Assembly (NCBI GenBank): GCA_002751075.1
Contig: NAOQ01000018.1
Coordinates: 292,603 to 342,631 of the forward strand
Length of the DNA: 50,029 nucleotides
Source of the DNA: Ichthyophonus hoferi
Lineage: Eukaryota; Opisthokonta; Ichthyosporea; Ichthyophonida; Ichthyophonidae
Direction of reading: 5' to 3'
Shown: one piece after another, positions 24,776-37,414 of the stretch
Numbering within the stretch: the stretch's first letter is position 1
How the letters are laid out: every line of letters begins with the position of its first letter
Made by a program: the position numbers and the translations under genes
The notes under the pieces: model-generated
What the model was told of the DNA's origin: nothing
Database searches by the model: none
Seen by the model: only the letters and a program-made list of their open reading frames with translations

Positions 24776-27700
24776 ATGAAATTGATCGGTTTTGTTTTGG
24801 TTGGCCTGTTGGGCCTTGCCCATGCCGGTGGCTATACAGATCCCAACCTTCGTAAGCAGGTAAGTCAAAATGATAGAACAGATAAAGGGAGTCTATGTAG
24901 CCATATTGTTTATCTCCTTTCAGTTAAGATCTTGTAAAAGGATGGCTGTAGCCATGTAATCGGCCTTCGTTTAACTAAGCTTTTATAAAAAGAACCTTTT
25001 CCGCCATATAGTTCGAATCATTGTTTATTTGAGAGCTGTCTCAAGCAGAATTTATTGTTTTATTTTGATGGATGTATATTTTTCTTGCTTTCATGAAAGA
25101 TGGAGTTATTCTAAAAGAACTTGGTTGAATTATTTTCTAACATCGTTGTTGATTTGAATGTAATAAAAGATAATTGTTGGCTTGTTATTCATATATCCAT
25201 ATGTTCATTGATTAGCATTTGCAGTAACAATATACTTACATGTCCGTGTAACTACAGCGTAGGGCGGAGTCTGCACGCCTCCGCGCTGCTTATAGTAATA
25301 GTAACACAGTTAACTTGGCGGCTAACAGCAATACGGTAGCGGTATGTTTCACTCTTTCTTTCTTTCTCTTCATTACTACTCCATAGGGCATTTGGCATCC
25401 TTCTGCTATTTTTCGTTTCACTAGTTTATTGTTTTTTGTGCCTTGAACCTGTTGTTTGGAGTTTATCTGGAAGACTTTACTTTAAAATACTATGTGGTGA
25501 CCACACCTCTCTATTACTACCTTCAAGATTATTGCCTGAAACGGGAGGGAGTGCCTGGCTGGTAATGGTGAAGAGTATATAGATTGCTTGTCTTTTCTTG
25601 TGTATATATTGACGATATAACATACAATTACATATAGAAACCTGATAGTTTACCATAGCTAAGCAAGTATGTAACTTCCACAGAATATATATACATATCC
25701 ATAATAGACTATAAAGAATACAGCCATGTATACTATTATTTCTATTATTATTCATTTATCTACCCCTTTATGCAGGTCCTACCCAAAGAGTGGAACTGGT
25801 GCTCCACTCCTGATGGCCAGAGTCTCTGCTCGCCCTCCTGGAATCAACATATCCCCCAGTATTGTGGGTCATGCTACTTACACGCTACGCTGACTACTCT
25901 ACAAGATCGTTATCATATCATGCATGTAAGTACATTCAGTCATACATATATGTATCTAGTGATATGATTGATTATTGATTATATTTATTAATCTATGTTT
26001 ACTTATCAACACAACACCTTCTCCATTATTTTACTCATATTATTTATATTAGGCATGGTCTGTATTCGTATTTGTACTTGTACTTCTATTACATAACTAT
26101 GCCATCTATTCATTCCTACACTATTCTCACCCTTTTTCCCCACCTATGTACACAGGGTGGTAAGATTCCTCATATAATGCTTAGTCGTCAAACCTTTCTG
26201 AATTGTGCTCCTTTCCATAACATGAGTAATGGTTGTGATGGTGGGGAGGGTTATGATGTGTTCAAATACATGATGAAATATGGCCTGCCTGACGAGTCGT
26301 GTAATACATACGACGCTACGGATTACAAAAAGGTATAAACAATTAGGGATACATAAAAATAGTTTATATTGCCCTATAGTCAGACCGAACGGATCTATAT
26401 AGTCATACCACGTGTATGCGCGACTTCTGTTTGCTTGCACCTGCTATATATACCACGCAATCTTGCCTTGTGAGCTGAGTGTCTCGTCGTTATCCTTATA
26501 ATATGCTTTTAAATAATCTTCACATTGTGTATCCGTAACTTTGGTACGTTTTGCCACGTCTATTACTTTACCTGTCCTTTCCTGCCTACGCTTCTTTATC
26601 TCCTACTCTTTCCTTTTTTGCTTTCTCTGAATCTCTATCTACACAGTATGGTAATCAAGCCAAGAATTGCCCTGTATCAGGTTATTGCAAGAACTGTATG
26701 GCATGGGGTCCTGGGAATGCCACCGTATATGGCTGCTGGGGAATCAAGCACCCGGTTCGTTATGTTGGTGCGTCTCTCTGTTTGTTACTTCTTTGTTGGA
26801 AACTGTGTTGTGGTCTATTATTGTATGTATTTAATGTATGTGTTTGCTAAAGGTGATTGTGTTGTGTATGGATTAGCCAACTTTGCAATATGTCTCGAGA
26901 GCACTAATTGCTGTGATAGGCCATATATGTATATGCTTGTCGTTAATGCAATCACATCACTTCATATCAGCAATTTACCCAATTACCCCATCAAGTTTCT
27001 TAACCAGTCGGACATGCATTCTTTATGACTTATGGGTATAGCTTAATACAGGTAGCATGCTGGGTAAGAAAAGGGATGGTGTTTAATTAAACTGGTACAT
27101 ATCTGGTCTGGTATACTAACATATAGTCCTCTAGTCAAGGACTATGCTCCTGTCCCACGAGGTGTTGATAATATGATGATGGAGATCTATCATCATGGCC
27201 CCATTGTCTGTGGTATGTATGTGTCTGTGGATCTCTCTGCTCTATAGACTTTGTATGTGTATATGATAAAGCTAGTATAGTAGTTGTAGGTGTGCGTGGA
27301 GGAGGCAGTTCCACAATTACTATATTATCTGTCATCAGTTAATTTAGTTGTGTACAGGTTATTTTATGGTCATTGTATTTTTTACTAATCAATACTTCTA
27401 GTTTTTTTATCATTCGTACTTTGCTACACCTTTATTATGTATTTTTATATATCTTGTGACTATTCCTTACCGCCTCTTCTGTGGATTTGATTACTAGGTG
27501 GTGGGTGGGTGGTGGTGGGAGATGGAAGGGAATTAATATTCTTGACATTAGTTGGATTGATATTTTAGTCAATATAAGTCGGGTAAAAAAAGTTTCGAAT
27601 TGATTTAATGAAGAAATCTAATTCCATAATGTAGTCTACTCTCTTTACCTCTATCTTCATTCTATTATGTTGTTCAATCTTATTAACTTGCAGGTGGGTA

Positions 27701-28358
27701 TTATATTTCACAGGTTTTATCTCTTATGATGATTTTAGTTTCAACTACCGTGGCGGTGTGTGGAAGGGTAAAGCTAACACCACTGAGCTAGACCACGATG
27801 TTGAAGTTGTTGGTTGGGGAGAGACCAAAGAAGATGGCAAATTTTGGGTTATCCGTAATTCCTGGGGTATGTGAATCTTATTTGGGGTTACGTGGTGTGT
27901 TTTAGTCCTTCCTAGTCATGTGGAACTATTGGTGTACACATTTTTATGTCTTGTAATATTTGTTCTATAGGGTAAACCCTTACTGTCTGTCTAGATTTGG
28001 AAAGCCCTAACCTGACAAGTTCTTCCGAGCTAAATACTTCCTTCAGATATTGTATGTTTTAACTTAACCAGGTGTAATACAATTATATTTGTACGATGTG
28101 CTCACTATTAATTTATCTGCAAAGTAACGAATGTACCCGGACAAAACAAGTATTACAATATAGTAATCACTGCATACATGTACAGGTACCTTCTGGGGTG
28201 TTATGGGCTTCTTTAAAATTCCCCGTGGTGAAAATGCTCTTGGAATAGAGGAAGACTGCTGGACTGCAACCCTTGTCTCTGATGATGAGCGAAAAATTGA
28301 CTCTGGGAAGGAGACTGGCTCTATGTATGGAATTGTGCATACGAAAGATGAATTTTAA
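24776..28358 (+). CDS. CTSZ: Cathepsin Z/X-like cysteine protease, CGSCY variant (8 exons)
   Basis: This is a papain-family (C1A) protease closest to cathepsin X/Z, a lysosomal or secreted carboxypeptidase. Exons: 24776-24859, 25258-25341, 25776-25925, 26156-26332, 26647-26767, 27135-27212, 27714-27866, 28186-28358. All are GT-AG and in phase, giving 339 aa (human CTSZ 303). Residues 1-17 form a signal peptide (KLIGFVLVGLLGLAHA), followed by a short propeptide. The cathepsin X mini-loop HIPQYC is at 81-86, the catalytic Cys at 89 (CGSC), His at 259 (LDHDVEVVGWG) and Asn at 280 (VIRNSWG). GLPDESCNTY matches the human GIPDETCNNY. Two departures stand out: the near-universal Trp after the catalytic Cys is Tyr (CGSCYLHAT), and the propeptide has no Cys, whereas the human propeptide Cys caps the active site. 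Cys-rich residues 173-193 and an NAT glycosylation site follow exon 5's start. Intron 6 has two nearby acceptors. Confidence 0.92.
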
Positions 28359-28743
28359 GTGAAATCACGTGTTGTATTAGATCTAAATAGGAAAGTATCT
28401 AGCATCGTTGTATTCTTATCCCGTATAAAGAGTGTTGGAGAACAAAGCGAACTATATCCTATTGACTAGATCTTGGTATAATAATCTTCCTTTGCAACAC
28501 CAAAGTAGATGAAATTCCTCTGGATCTATCAGTATCACTAAAATTGCATTATTACAAGCAAGTATTATTATTAAACCTTCGTATGTCGATCAAGTCTGCA
28601 ACCCTATGCATCCATGTTATACTCTTTGTCTGCTAAGTAGGTAGATCACTCATAGGCTACGATACCCATACCTACAACTGGATGAATATGCTCCGTGGAA
28701 ATATAATACTTAATTATATAGACTCTGAAAACGCCTGTCGTTC

Positions 28744-28759
28744 AATAAAAAGTTTTATT
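28744..28759. terminator. Poly(A) signal after the cathepsin gene
   Basis: AATAAA at 28744-28749 lies about 390 bases past the cathepsin stop. The sequence AATAAAAAGTTTTATT reads AATAAA on both strands, so it could serve a transcript from either side. Confidence 0.5.
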
Positions 28760-30673
28760 AGACAGCGATCTTAAAACATAAGCAATACAAATATTTCTTG
28801 GGTAATCCTGCCTCCAAGGTAAAGTAGGGTTCATGTCATCCAAATGATCTGAGTTGAATCTATATCCTTTTTATGTAGCCCAACTTCAAACGCAATGATT
28901 GCGTAGTTTTTGGAGTTTTGGGCTAATGTAAGATATGGAACAGATATATTTAGATATTTACAACCATTATATCCTACACTTCAGTCAAAGGCATACTACT
29001 ATCCGCTAACAAACGCTACCTCTAAATATTTAATCTCACCATTGACTCTCATACAAAAATGTTAAGATATTGTATTTAAATTAAAAACATAAATCATTTA
29101 TTTCATTGGAGTTATCAGACTGATGAATGGTAACTATCGAAGATTGTTGTGTATTGTCGCAAATGAGTTTCACGGTAAATATAAGGTACTTGAATTTTGA
29201 TGTCAATTGGGGAAATATTTAAGCAACATACGTTGTATGAGGCATGTTTGGCATGCAACTATTTTTCTCATAATAGACTATTAGATTATCATGGCATATT
29301 GTGCGTATCATTAAAATATTTATATTTTTTAATACAAATATTTGCTAAACAAATTTGAGGTATTTTATAAAACCATTTTCTTGCAATATTTCTTTACTTC
29401 ACAGAACTACTTGGCAATGTTTCACTATCATATTATATTCTATACAGTTTCCAAATCTATAAAATGCAAATCCGTAATGTACTGGATTTCATATGCTAGG
29501 TCATCGCAATGATAAAATTTTCAAATGCGATACTTAATGTTAATACTAGTAATAAGCGCGATTCCATAAATTATTTTATAAATACTGCTTGGTAATGATC
29601 GGAGTAAGCACAATGAATTAGTGAATGTATTTGAAAGATCGATGTGTAAGCAAAACATATTTTATTTTAAATCCCTATGACAGACAACTATACTAAGACC
29701 AGAGTAAAAGGTATATCATTTTGTTTGCAGGGAGACTGGTGAGAGGGTTAAAAAGTATTTTTTACTACCCATGTAAAAAATTAAAATGAAAAGTGGATTA
29801 CATACCAAAGCTGACCATTAATTCTCAAATTTAAAATTAAAAGTAACCAATGAGTGGTAGTCTGTAAGACATTACAATTTACTGCTTATAAATCGAAACC
29901 ATGTTTAAGTCAGAACAAGGGACTCGTCGTTGGATCTCAAATTTTAATTATATACAACTAATGCGTAGTCAGGTATATGCGTACCAATCTCGAATGAGTA
30001 TATAGGACCTACATTCATTAACTAATTCTAGCAATGGACTAAAATTAGTAGGCAATATCCAAATAAAAACATAAAAACAGCTTCGAGATATAACGCAATA
30101 TGAGTATTACATGGACATCATGTAAAATAATACTCTCTTAGTACATTAGACTTATTTAATACGGGGCAACTACTATATGTTATGAGAAAAACACATGTTG
30201 CATTTAACTAGATGCAACTTCCATTCCATAGAATGTCATAATGAAGTGGTAAGTCTATAGGCATTTATCACCACCGACATTATTATCATTTCTTAGACAA
30301 TAATCAATAACTCCTCCATGACCCCATCAGCTTTTCCTTGATGGTATGAACGTATTGTGCAGGTACCCAGTATAGCCAGAACTGTGTCCCCCCATGGTTA
30401 TAACCTATTAGTCAACTAGGGCGTAAGGTATAGAAGCATAGTAATGTTTTGTAGGAAAACACAATAGATAATGCCATCAAGCAATATATTTCGCGTTTAT
30501 CTATGTGTTTGGTGTTCTCATCCCAAATATTGTTGTGCATATATAACTGTATCATTTTGATTGCTTCTTTATGGGGATCACTCAAATCACATACGCATGT
30601 GTATCGTTAACTATGCTTGACAGGTAGATCTTATCCTACCAGCTTTCATCACTATTTGGCATTATCTTAGCAT

Positions 30674-30675
<2 letters not shown>
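28760..30675. other. Intergenic, no gene seen
   Basis: About 1.9 kb of AT-rich DNA without exon-like open frames, RNA-gene signatures or clear repeats. Confidence 0.5.
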
Positions 30676-30704
<29 letters not shown>

Positions 30705-30719
30705 TGATGTATATTGGTG
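30676..30719. repeat. (TA)n(TG)n microsatellite at the gap edge
   Basis: Alternating TA then TG dinucleotides run into the N gap, which probably explains the break in assembly. Confidence 0.85.
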
Positions 30720-30744
30720 NNNNNNNNNNNNNNNNNNNNNNNNN
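30720..30744. other. 25-N assembly gap
   Basis: A run of 25 undetermined bases; the length is probably a placeholder. It lies just past the last recognised UBFD1 exon, so the C-terminal exon of that gene may lie in or beyond it. Confidence 0.99.
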
Positions 30745-30901
30745 GGAGGGGTTGAAAGAATGTAATCTCGTACGAATACATTGGCAGTGAACAAAACAGA
30801 GAGAAAGAGATGAGAAGATGGGCGAGCGGCTATGAGGAGGAAAAAAGAAGGAGGCACAGAGACACATATCTTGTCATAAGTAAGGAGTAGAGATCGTTTA
30901 C

Positions 30902-33900
30902 CTTTGAGGCATCACTAATGCCCAGCTTGATGGCCTGAAAGGATTAGTCAAATATCAGACACTAATTAACTGCCCTTTGTCTAATTACACCTTCTATAGC
31001 TATATTATAGATGACTAGAAATAGGATAGGAGATTATAGAGATGAAATAGAAGCAGCATAGTAATGATAGGCATGTGTGTGTATATTACAACACAGTAAT
31101 GACAGCCAGGCATTTAAAAAGGCATGAACATGACATTAAAAACAGTACATTATGCAAAGGTGATATAGATATATATGTTGCCTCGGTAGAAAGAAAAAGA
31201 GTAAATGAAAAATGACAATAGGAGAGGGATATATTATAATGCTATAAGCTTGATAGGCTACAAGTGAGCATGGGCTATGATATCAATGGCACTTGTGTAA
31301 ATATTAAAGGAGATCGGCGGATCGGCAGGATATATAATGGGTTACATATATAGCGTATATGCTATTAAGACTACTACATCGATTGCACATCTAAATGGTG
31401 TGTAGTTTTTTTCTAAACATAGCTGTAGTACAGGGAAAAGCCAGTAAATATAGTATGAAAGACCTCTAGGGCAGGAGGACAGCAGTGTAACATAATACTA
31501 GATGGATAGTAAAGACAAGTATGAAAGGGAGAGGGAAGGAGAGGGGCCACACTACGGACCATGATGTGGTATTCTTCATGCCCCTTGATTGGTTCACTAT
31601 CCACTCCATGAATGGATGCTATTGGTAGCTTCTCTGTCCTCTCTGCTCTCCTCATCCAATCAACTCATATTATTACTTTAGTTAGGAGCACCTTTTTGTA
31701 CTAACCAATCCCGGGTTATGCCCTCAACAATTAATATATATTATCTGCATACGTTTTAGTATATACACACACTTCACTGAGTATGCTATCGTGGATTTAT
31801 ATGAATTATAATACATGTGAAACTATTGCTCTTTACCTAGTATTAATATAAACGCCAGGAGAAAAGGAAGAAGGTAGAGGAGGGTAGGGGAATAGATGGC
31901 AAACAATAAATAAAACAATAAATATGAAGATTTAAAAAATAAAAAGTAAAAATAACTCAGTTGGAACTTATTAAGGAAAACCTCATGAATTCAATACGTT
32001 AATAGTGTAATGTATAAAATGGAAGGAAAAAAGAATACAATTATCCGAAAAACATACAGAGGGGAAAGAAAAAATAGGGTCCTAATGTGTAATGTGATAG
32101 TATATATTATATCATACTAAGAATAGGATAATATAATGACTAGATGCTATTATGAGATATACAGGGCGATACCCTCCGTGAATGCATGTGTGGAATAAAC
32201 ATAACTAGCAACCACCTAGTCAGTGTCTTTTAACCCTTGCAACAACTACAAAGCAAGACAAAATCATAATATATATAGTTCATGAACATATATTAAACAT
32301 TAGCATTAGTACAACAACGTCTCATAGCTTTTTAGTAAATTTAAATATAAATTTTTTTTGACAAAAATGGGAGTGAACTAATAATACTATACAAAGCAAT
32401 TAAGCATCCATACAATGCCAAAACGCCTACTATAAAGGGCAATTAGAGTGTATGATCTACTTACCCTGTGTACCAATCCACACCTCCTGCTCATCCGGTT
32501 TCCAGCTAAGCCTTAATTTTTGACCCTGTCGTGTGTGCATGCCTCTAATCCCTCCCATTGGCCAGGGTTCCTACCATCCATTCAATCACATTAGTTAGAA
32601 TATAATACCTCGGGCTATAGTATGCCTTATTATGTGATCTCTCGCTCTTATTGGTAAAAATCTTCCCATCTCCGTGCTTTAGCTCATATATTTGTGTCTT
32701 TTTCAATTGCTTTCTGTGGCGGTATCAGTGACTATCAAGTAGGTACATATATGCTCTATATTTATATATAAGGGATGAAATAAGTAGAGGTATGTGGGCT
32801 ATAGCTATTACAAATAAGGAAACCAGCGCATAAGAAAACCAAAAAAAAAGATAGAGAGAGGTAGAGAGAGAAAGAGAAAGTACTGATAGAGAAAAAAAAA
32901 GCAGCATAAACGTAGAGAGTAAGCACATCAATATAATACATACCCTCATCCCTTTGTGTGCTTCCATAATGTCATCAGGTTTTCCTTTATCGAGAACCTT
33001 CTTGTGCATCTGCCACCAAACAGCAACCATTAGAAACAACTAGTTTAAATTGCAGACAATACATGTATAGGTATGGGTAAATGTAGATGTATGGATATAA
33101 GCATAGGCTATTTGGGCATATTCGTGGAAATAAACGCATACCTGTATGCAATAATATCAATTGTGTCTTTATACCCGTGTATATGTATTCAAAGACAAAC
33201 TGAATATGTATGTCTATATATATATATAAATCCATATATGCATAGCTCCTTAAGTTCCAGCGTGTATATGTATATACATACAAATATACATATATAAGGT
33301 GGGGGAATGCTTCATATACAGATAAACGAAAAGAAAGCTATATGGTTTCACTCAGATAGAGCTAGAAGGATATACTGGGTCATCTGATAGACTTCTCGGC
33401 ACTTTCGGCACTGTAGTATGTATGGTATGCACTATGGTTAATCTCTGCATCTTATCCCATTGCTAATGGTCTATAGTCACTATCTAAAGAGTTAGCGGCC
33501 ATAATTTCAGTGAGATATACAATATTCAAGAATGATATACTACAGATAACTATAATTATCTTGTATTAGATTAATATAAATATCAATCAAGTAAATGTCA
33601 AATAAATTATTATTTTGATGGGTGTTGCGTCATGCACACTGAATGGTACAGTATCAATAATTGCTATATGCGTATATAAAGAAAATATAGAAAAAATTTA
33701 ATGTGGGACGAAGACAATTTCCGAGTGAAATAATACTAATAATACACTAACATGCAGTGTCAAAGCTATTACTAAGGCCCATTACAGTGCACCACCGTAG
33801 TCATGGATGGCTGCCCAAGATTATATAATGATTACAGCCATATAGATGTAGTTACAGTCAGTGAGAACTAACAGAACTCTACTAGGAGAGAATAAAGGGT

Positions 33901-35952
33901 ACTGAATATGGCTACTATGGTTGCTAAGGCTAAAAAACATAATAAGCTGGTATAATTGAAGAAGATAAATAGGCATTGATTTTGGGCGAGCCCATAGAAA
34001 CCACAGAATATAGGACTGCCCATAACAATGTATATATATATATACATATATCTATAGATTAAATATCTGGTGTTGATGTTAGTAAATGTATGGCATATGT
34101 ATGTATGTATGTGTGTGCGTAGGAGATACAACCTGAAGCAACAGCATTCGTTGGAGTGGTATCCACAGGAGCAGTAACAGTGGTAAGGACATCTTTAAGA
34201 CTGGACCCTACTACCATTATCTTCACTCCATCTTTGACCTGGGTGATAATATATTGCAATGGTTAAGGGTATTAGGCCTTGACAAGTTTCTATGTATGTC
34301 AAGGTATATCTGGGCAATCTACCAAATAAGTATGTGTGATGTAGTACTTAGTATCACTGTATGTATGTATGTATGCATAAGTAAAAACATGCATGCTCTA
34401 TTATAAAACAATACTGCAATGGTACTACGAAACAAACCAGATAGCTATAGTATATTGGTAACGCTATCTAAATGCCGCCATTATTTATACAATTATAATT
34501 CATAATCCATAGGTTCTTTGATATGCCACAACCACTCTGGGAAATTTAAAATTAAAATTAAAACTAAAATAAAACTATCGGCTGACTAACTCTTCCAAAG
34601 AATTACTAGTCCCAAGATGTATATATATATAGGCTTAGACCAATGACAAATCAGCCTGACGATTGATTTGATTAGCCAGCATAACCCCCTTACATAACTC
34701 ATAGAGGCACAATGATTGGCCATGTAAAGAAATAAAACATAAATGACAACTCTTATTGAACCCTACCTGTGCATCCTGTAGGGTCTTGCGGTCATCCTTG
34801 AGCATGCCTGTACATGAGAAGAAGGGGAAAATGGCCTTCGATCAGTGAGGGGCTTCCTATACTAGGTAACTTTCGTAATGATTACATAGAGCTATTTGAA
34901 AGAATAAACACATACATAAAATAAACAAAAGCCATTAAAAACATTACATCGGCAATATGCAAACTAAGATGATGCATCGGAATATACATAAGCGTGCTTG
35001 TATATGTGTATGTATATATGTGTGGGTATATGTGTATGTAGGTATATGTGTGTAGCGGAAGGTATAGAATACACAAGACCTACCTTTATACATGACCTTC
35101 TGCATGGCAGCAGGCACACCTACGGGGTGTTCGTAATTCCATCAGCCACATATCTCTCATCAATAGCCATCCACATTAATAATTTATATATCAAAACACT
35201 AAAACAACTTATGTTTTTCCCTTAAATCTCACACTAAACCATCATCCAATAAGACCATTTTGTTAATTTATCAATTTATTAAAATCTAGCTAACACGGCT
35301 TTGGATTCGTTAATATGTAGCTGGTCAAGTTATAGACATTGTGATTAACTGGACATAGTCCATAAATGTATTGGCAATTTTAAATAACTAATATAGTCAG
35401 TGGATCTATTGGTATCCAGTCTATATTATATATCAACGCTTATTGGGTGGTGTTTCATCCATTGGCATACACTATATAAAGCCCTAAACCCTCTTCCTCG
35501 ATTGGTCAAGCCCGATTTTATTCTTCGTTTCCTATTGGTTTGTCCTCTTGTCCTATTGACGGTCTTCCCTTTCTTACCCCTCCCATATTGCCATTTCTTT
35601 TCTCGTTTATTTCAGATAGCCCACTGTAATAAACATTCATATGTCTTCTCTTCATTAACCAAAGGTGTAAGTATATATCATTTTCTATCTTTCTAAACCT
35701 CTACATATCTCCCACCAAGTTAACCTCTCCTCGCAATATACTACCTAACCTTGGCGAATTACCTCTAAAATATAAATATCAAACAAAACCCTATTGTTAC
35801 AACAAACCCAAATCTCTAATGGACACAAATAAATTACCTGTAATGACCTCAAACTTCTTTTTCATGTGGCCTACAGTGTCCTGCAGTGAGAGGGAGACCT
35901 CCAATGTTTTCCTATTGTATACAAGTTTCACCCTTATATCTTCAACTGCCAT
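30902..35952 (-). CDS. UBFD1: Ubiquitin domain-containing protein UBFD1 (C-terminus unresolved)
   Basis: UBFD1 is a conserved protein with an N-terminal ubiquitin-like domain, reported to bind polyubiquitin and affect NF-kB signalling. Exons in transcript order: 35952-35838, 35119-35084, 34807-34767, 34238-34133, a possible 33410-33376, 33009-32944, 32570-32465, 31642-31556, 31463-31432, 30934-30902. The Ubl fold runs from VEDIRVKLVYNRKTLEVSL through VPAAMQKVMYKG to VKIMVVGSSLKDVL (human KIMVVGSTINDVL). Then come HKKVLDKGKPDDIMEAHKG (human HRKVLDKGKPEDVM), EQEVWIGTQERTEKLPIASI (human WIGTKERTEKLPMGSI), EPIKGHEEYHIM and YYIYWLFP. The 33410-33376 exon is inferred: it alone reconciles the phases (1 to 0) on either side. 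About 219 aa are recovered (human 309); the long acidic N-terminal extension of the human protein is missing, since an in-frame stop lies just before the ATG at 35952. The last exon was not found; a candidate ending in DESW near 30631-30665 lies past the N gap. Confidence 0.88.
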
Positions 35953-37414
35953 GTCCTCTTCTATTAAGGGCAGTTAGTATGCAGGGGTAGGATATGGTTA
36001 TTCAAATAATATATATATATATAAGATAAATCTTTATGTATACAGACAGACAGCATTAACTAATAAAGGAGACTAGTCAGCTGAAATATTCAATTAAGCA
36101 AAGCGCCAAACCTCAAACGAATAACCCTGCTATCACGTTCATAAATTATTTAAAATATATTCTAAGTTAACAAGTAACAATGAAGTACATAAAAAATGCA
36201 ACGTAACACGCACAACAGTCTTGCAGCCCATGCCTACGCACCATCCTGTTTATCCTTCTCCGTTTCTTGCGGAACAGGTATGGCCTGTGATGGGATTGTA
36301 TCAACCTCAGTCATGTTGTATGTGACTGTTATTGTGACTATTTATTTCAAACGCACAAAAACTACTCAATTCAATTTTCAAAGATTTGATTTGCCGAAAC
36401 AGAGGGATGTATATATATATATATATAGTCACATATTACGTCGGTAATAGATAGTGTAAATCTTTATTATATATGGTCCTCCTATACGACCTATACGACC
36501 TGTAATTACGTAAGATCTGAGAGCCACTTCCACTCCGCCTGGAAATTTATTGCGATAAAATATGCAACTTTTTATTGCTTACTATAAAACTTAAACAATT
36601 ACTATTGGTTATTATTTGGCTAATGAAAAATTCCCCGATTGGTTGCTCTTCGGGATAGGAAAATTGCATTGATTGAACAAAATACAAAAAGATAAGGTAT
36701 GACGTGTTAATTGCCCTAAACAATTGATCAGATTAATCGCTGATCCTACATATATCTATAATAGCTTACCTTTAGATAGATATCCAGGATATCATTTTCT
36801 GAAAAAAGCCAGGTTCTTAATATGAAAATTTATATTTTTTTGAATGTCTTTTAATAATAAGACGCTTTTTATGACAAAATGAATTGATGATAGTGTTCTT
36901 CAAACTCCTTTTTCCATGGAAGAATTTTAAGCCAGATATAAAGCACAATATAAGTATATGTTGAGTCCTGCTGATGGATAGGTAAGTGGGAATGATTTGA
37001 CCACATTGTGATCATCTTCAGCTAAGGTGATGTTAAAAAAAAAAAGATATTGCAGGATTTCCAGTTAACTTATTTAATTAATAATACGTATATACCAACT
37101 TCCTCTAGACTTGATACTATCGCTATATGCATCGACTACGACTATGATGGACACCTTATAAGGGCAAACTTGTATTGAAAAGCTTTTCTTGATGGATACT
37201 CAGAGTCAGAGGAAAACGTTATCTTCATCTTCTTTGCTTCATTTACAAACCACATGTTGTAAGACAAATTTCTGGCATGCTTTTTTTGCTTCTGAATGCT
37301 CTTGTAATCTTGGCATGATTAATTATAGTCTATAACCATTTGTGACTGATATGATAATGGTTTACAGGCTCGCGTACTTCAATCTTCAATTAGGTTCTGC
37401 GTAGAGGTATCTTT
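35953..37414. other. UBFD1 upstream region
   Basis: It holds the presumed UBFD1 promoter. No TATA box is obvious near the start. One 83-codon open frame at 36196-36447 has no recognisable domain and ends in an AT microsatellite, so I do not call it. Confidence 0.4.

Noticed and set aside
26525-27028. 167-codon open frame overlapping the cathepsin gene.
   Set aside because: It runs in the wrong frame through exon 5 and into the intron; the cathepsin frame explains the conservation.
32725-33283. Minus-strand frames of 98-104 codons around the UBFD1 exon at 32944-33009.
   Set aside because: Only the 66-base exon is conserved; the rest is intron read-through in AT-rich sequence.
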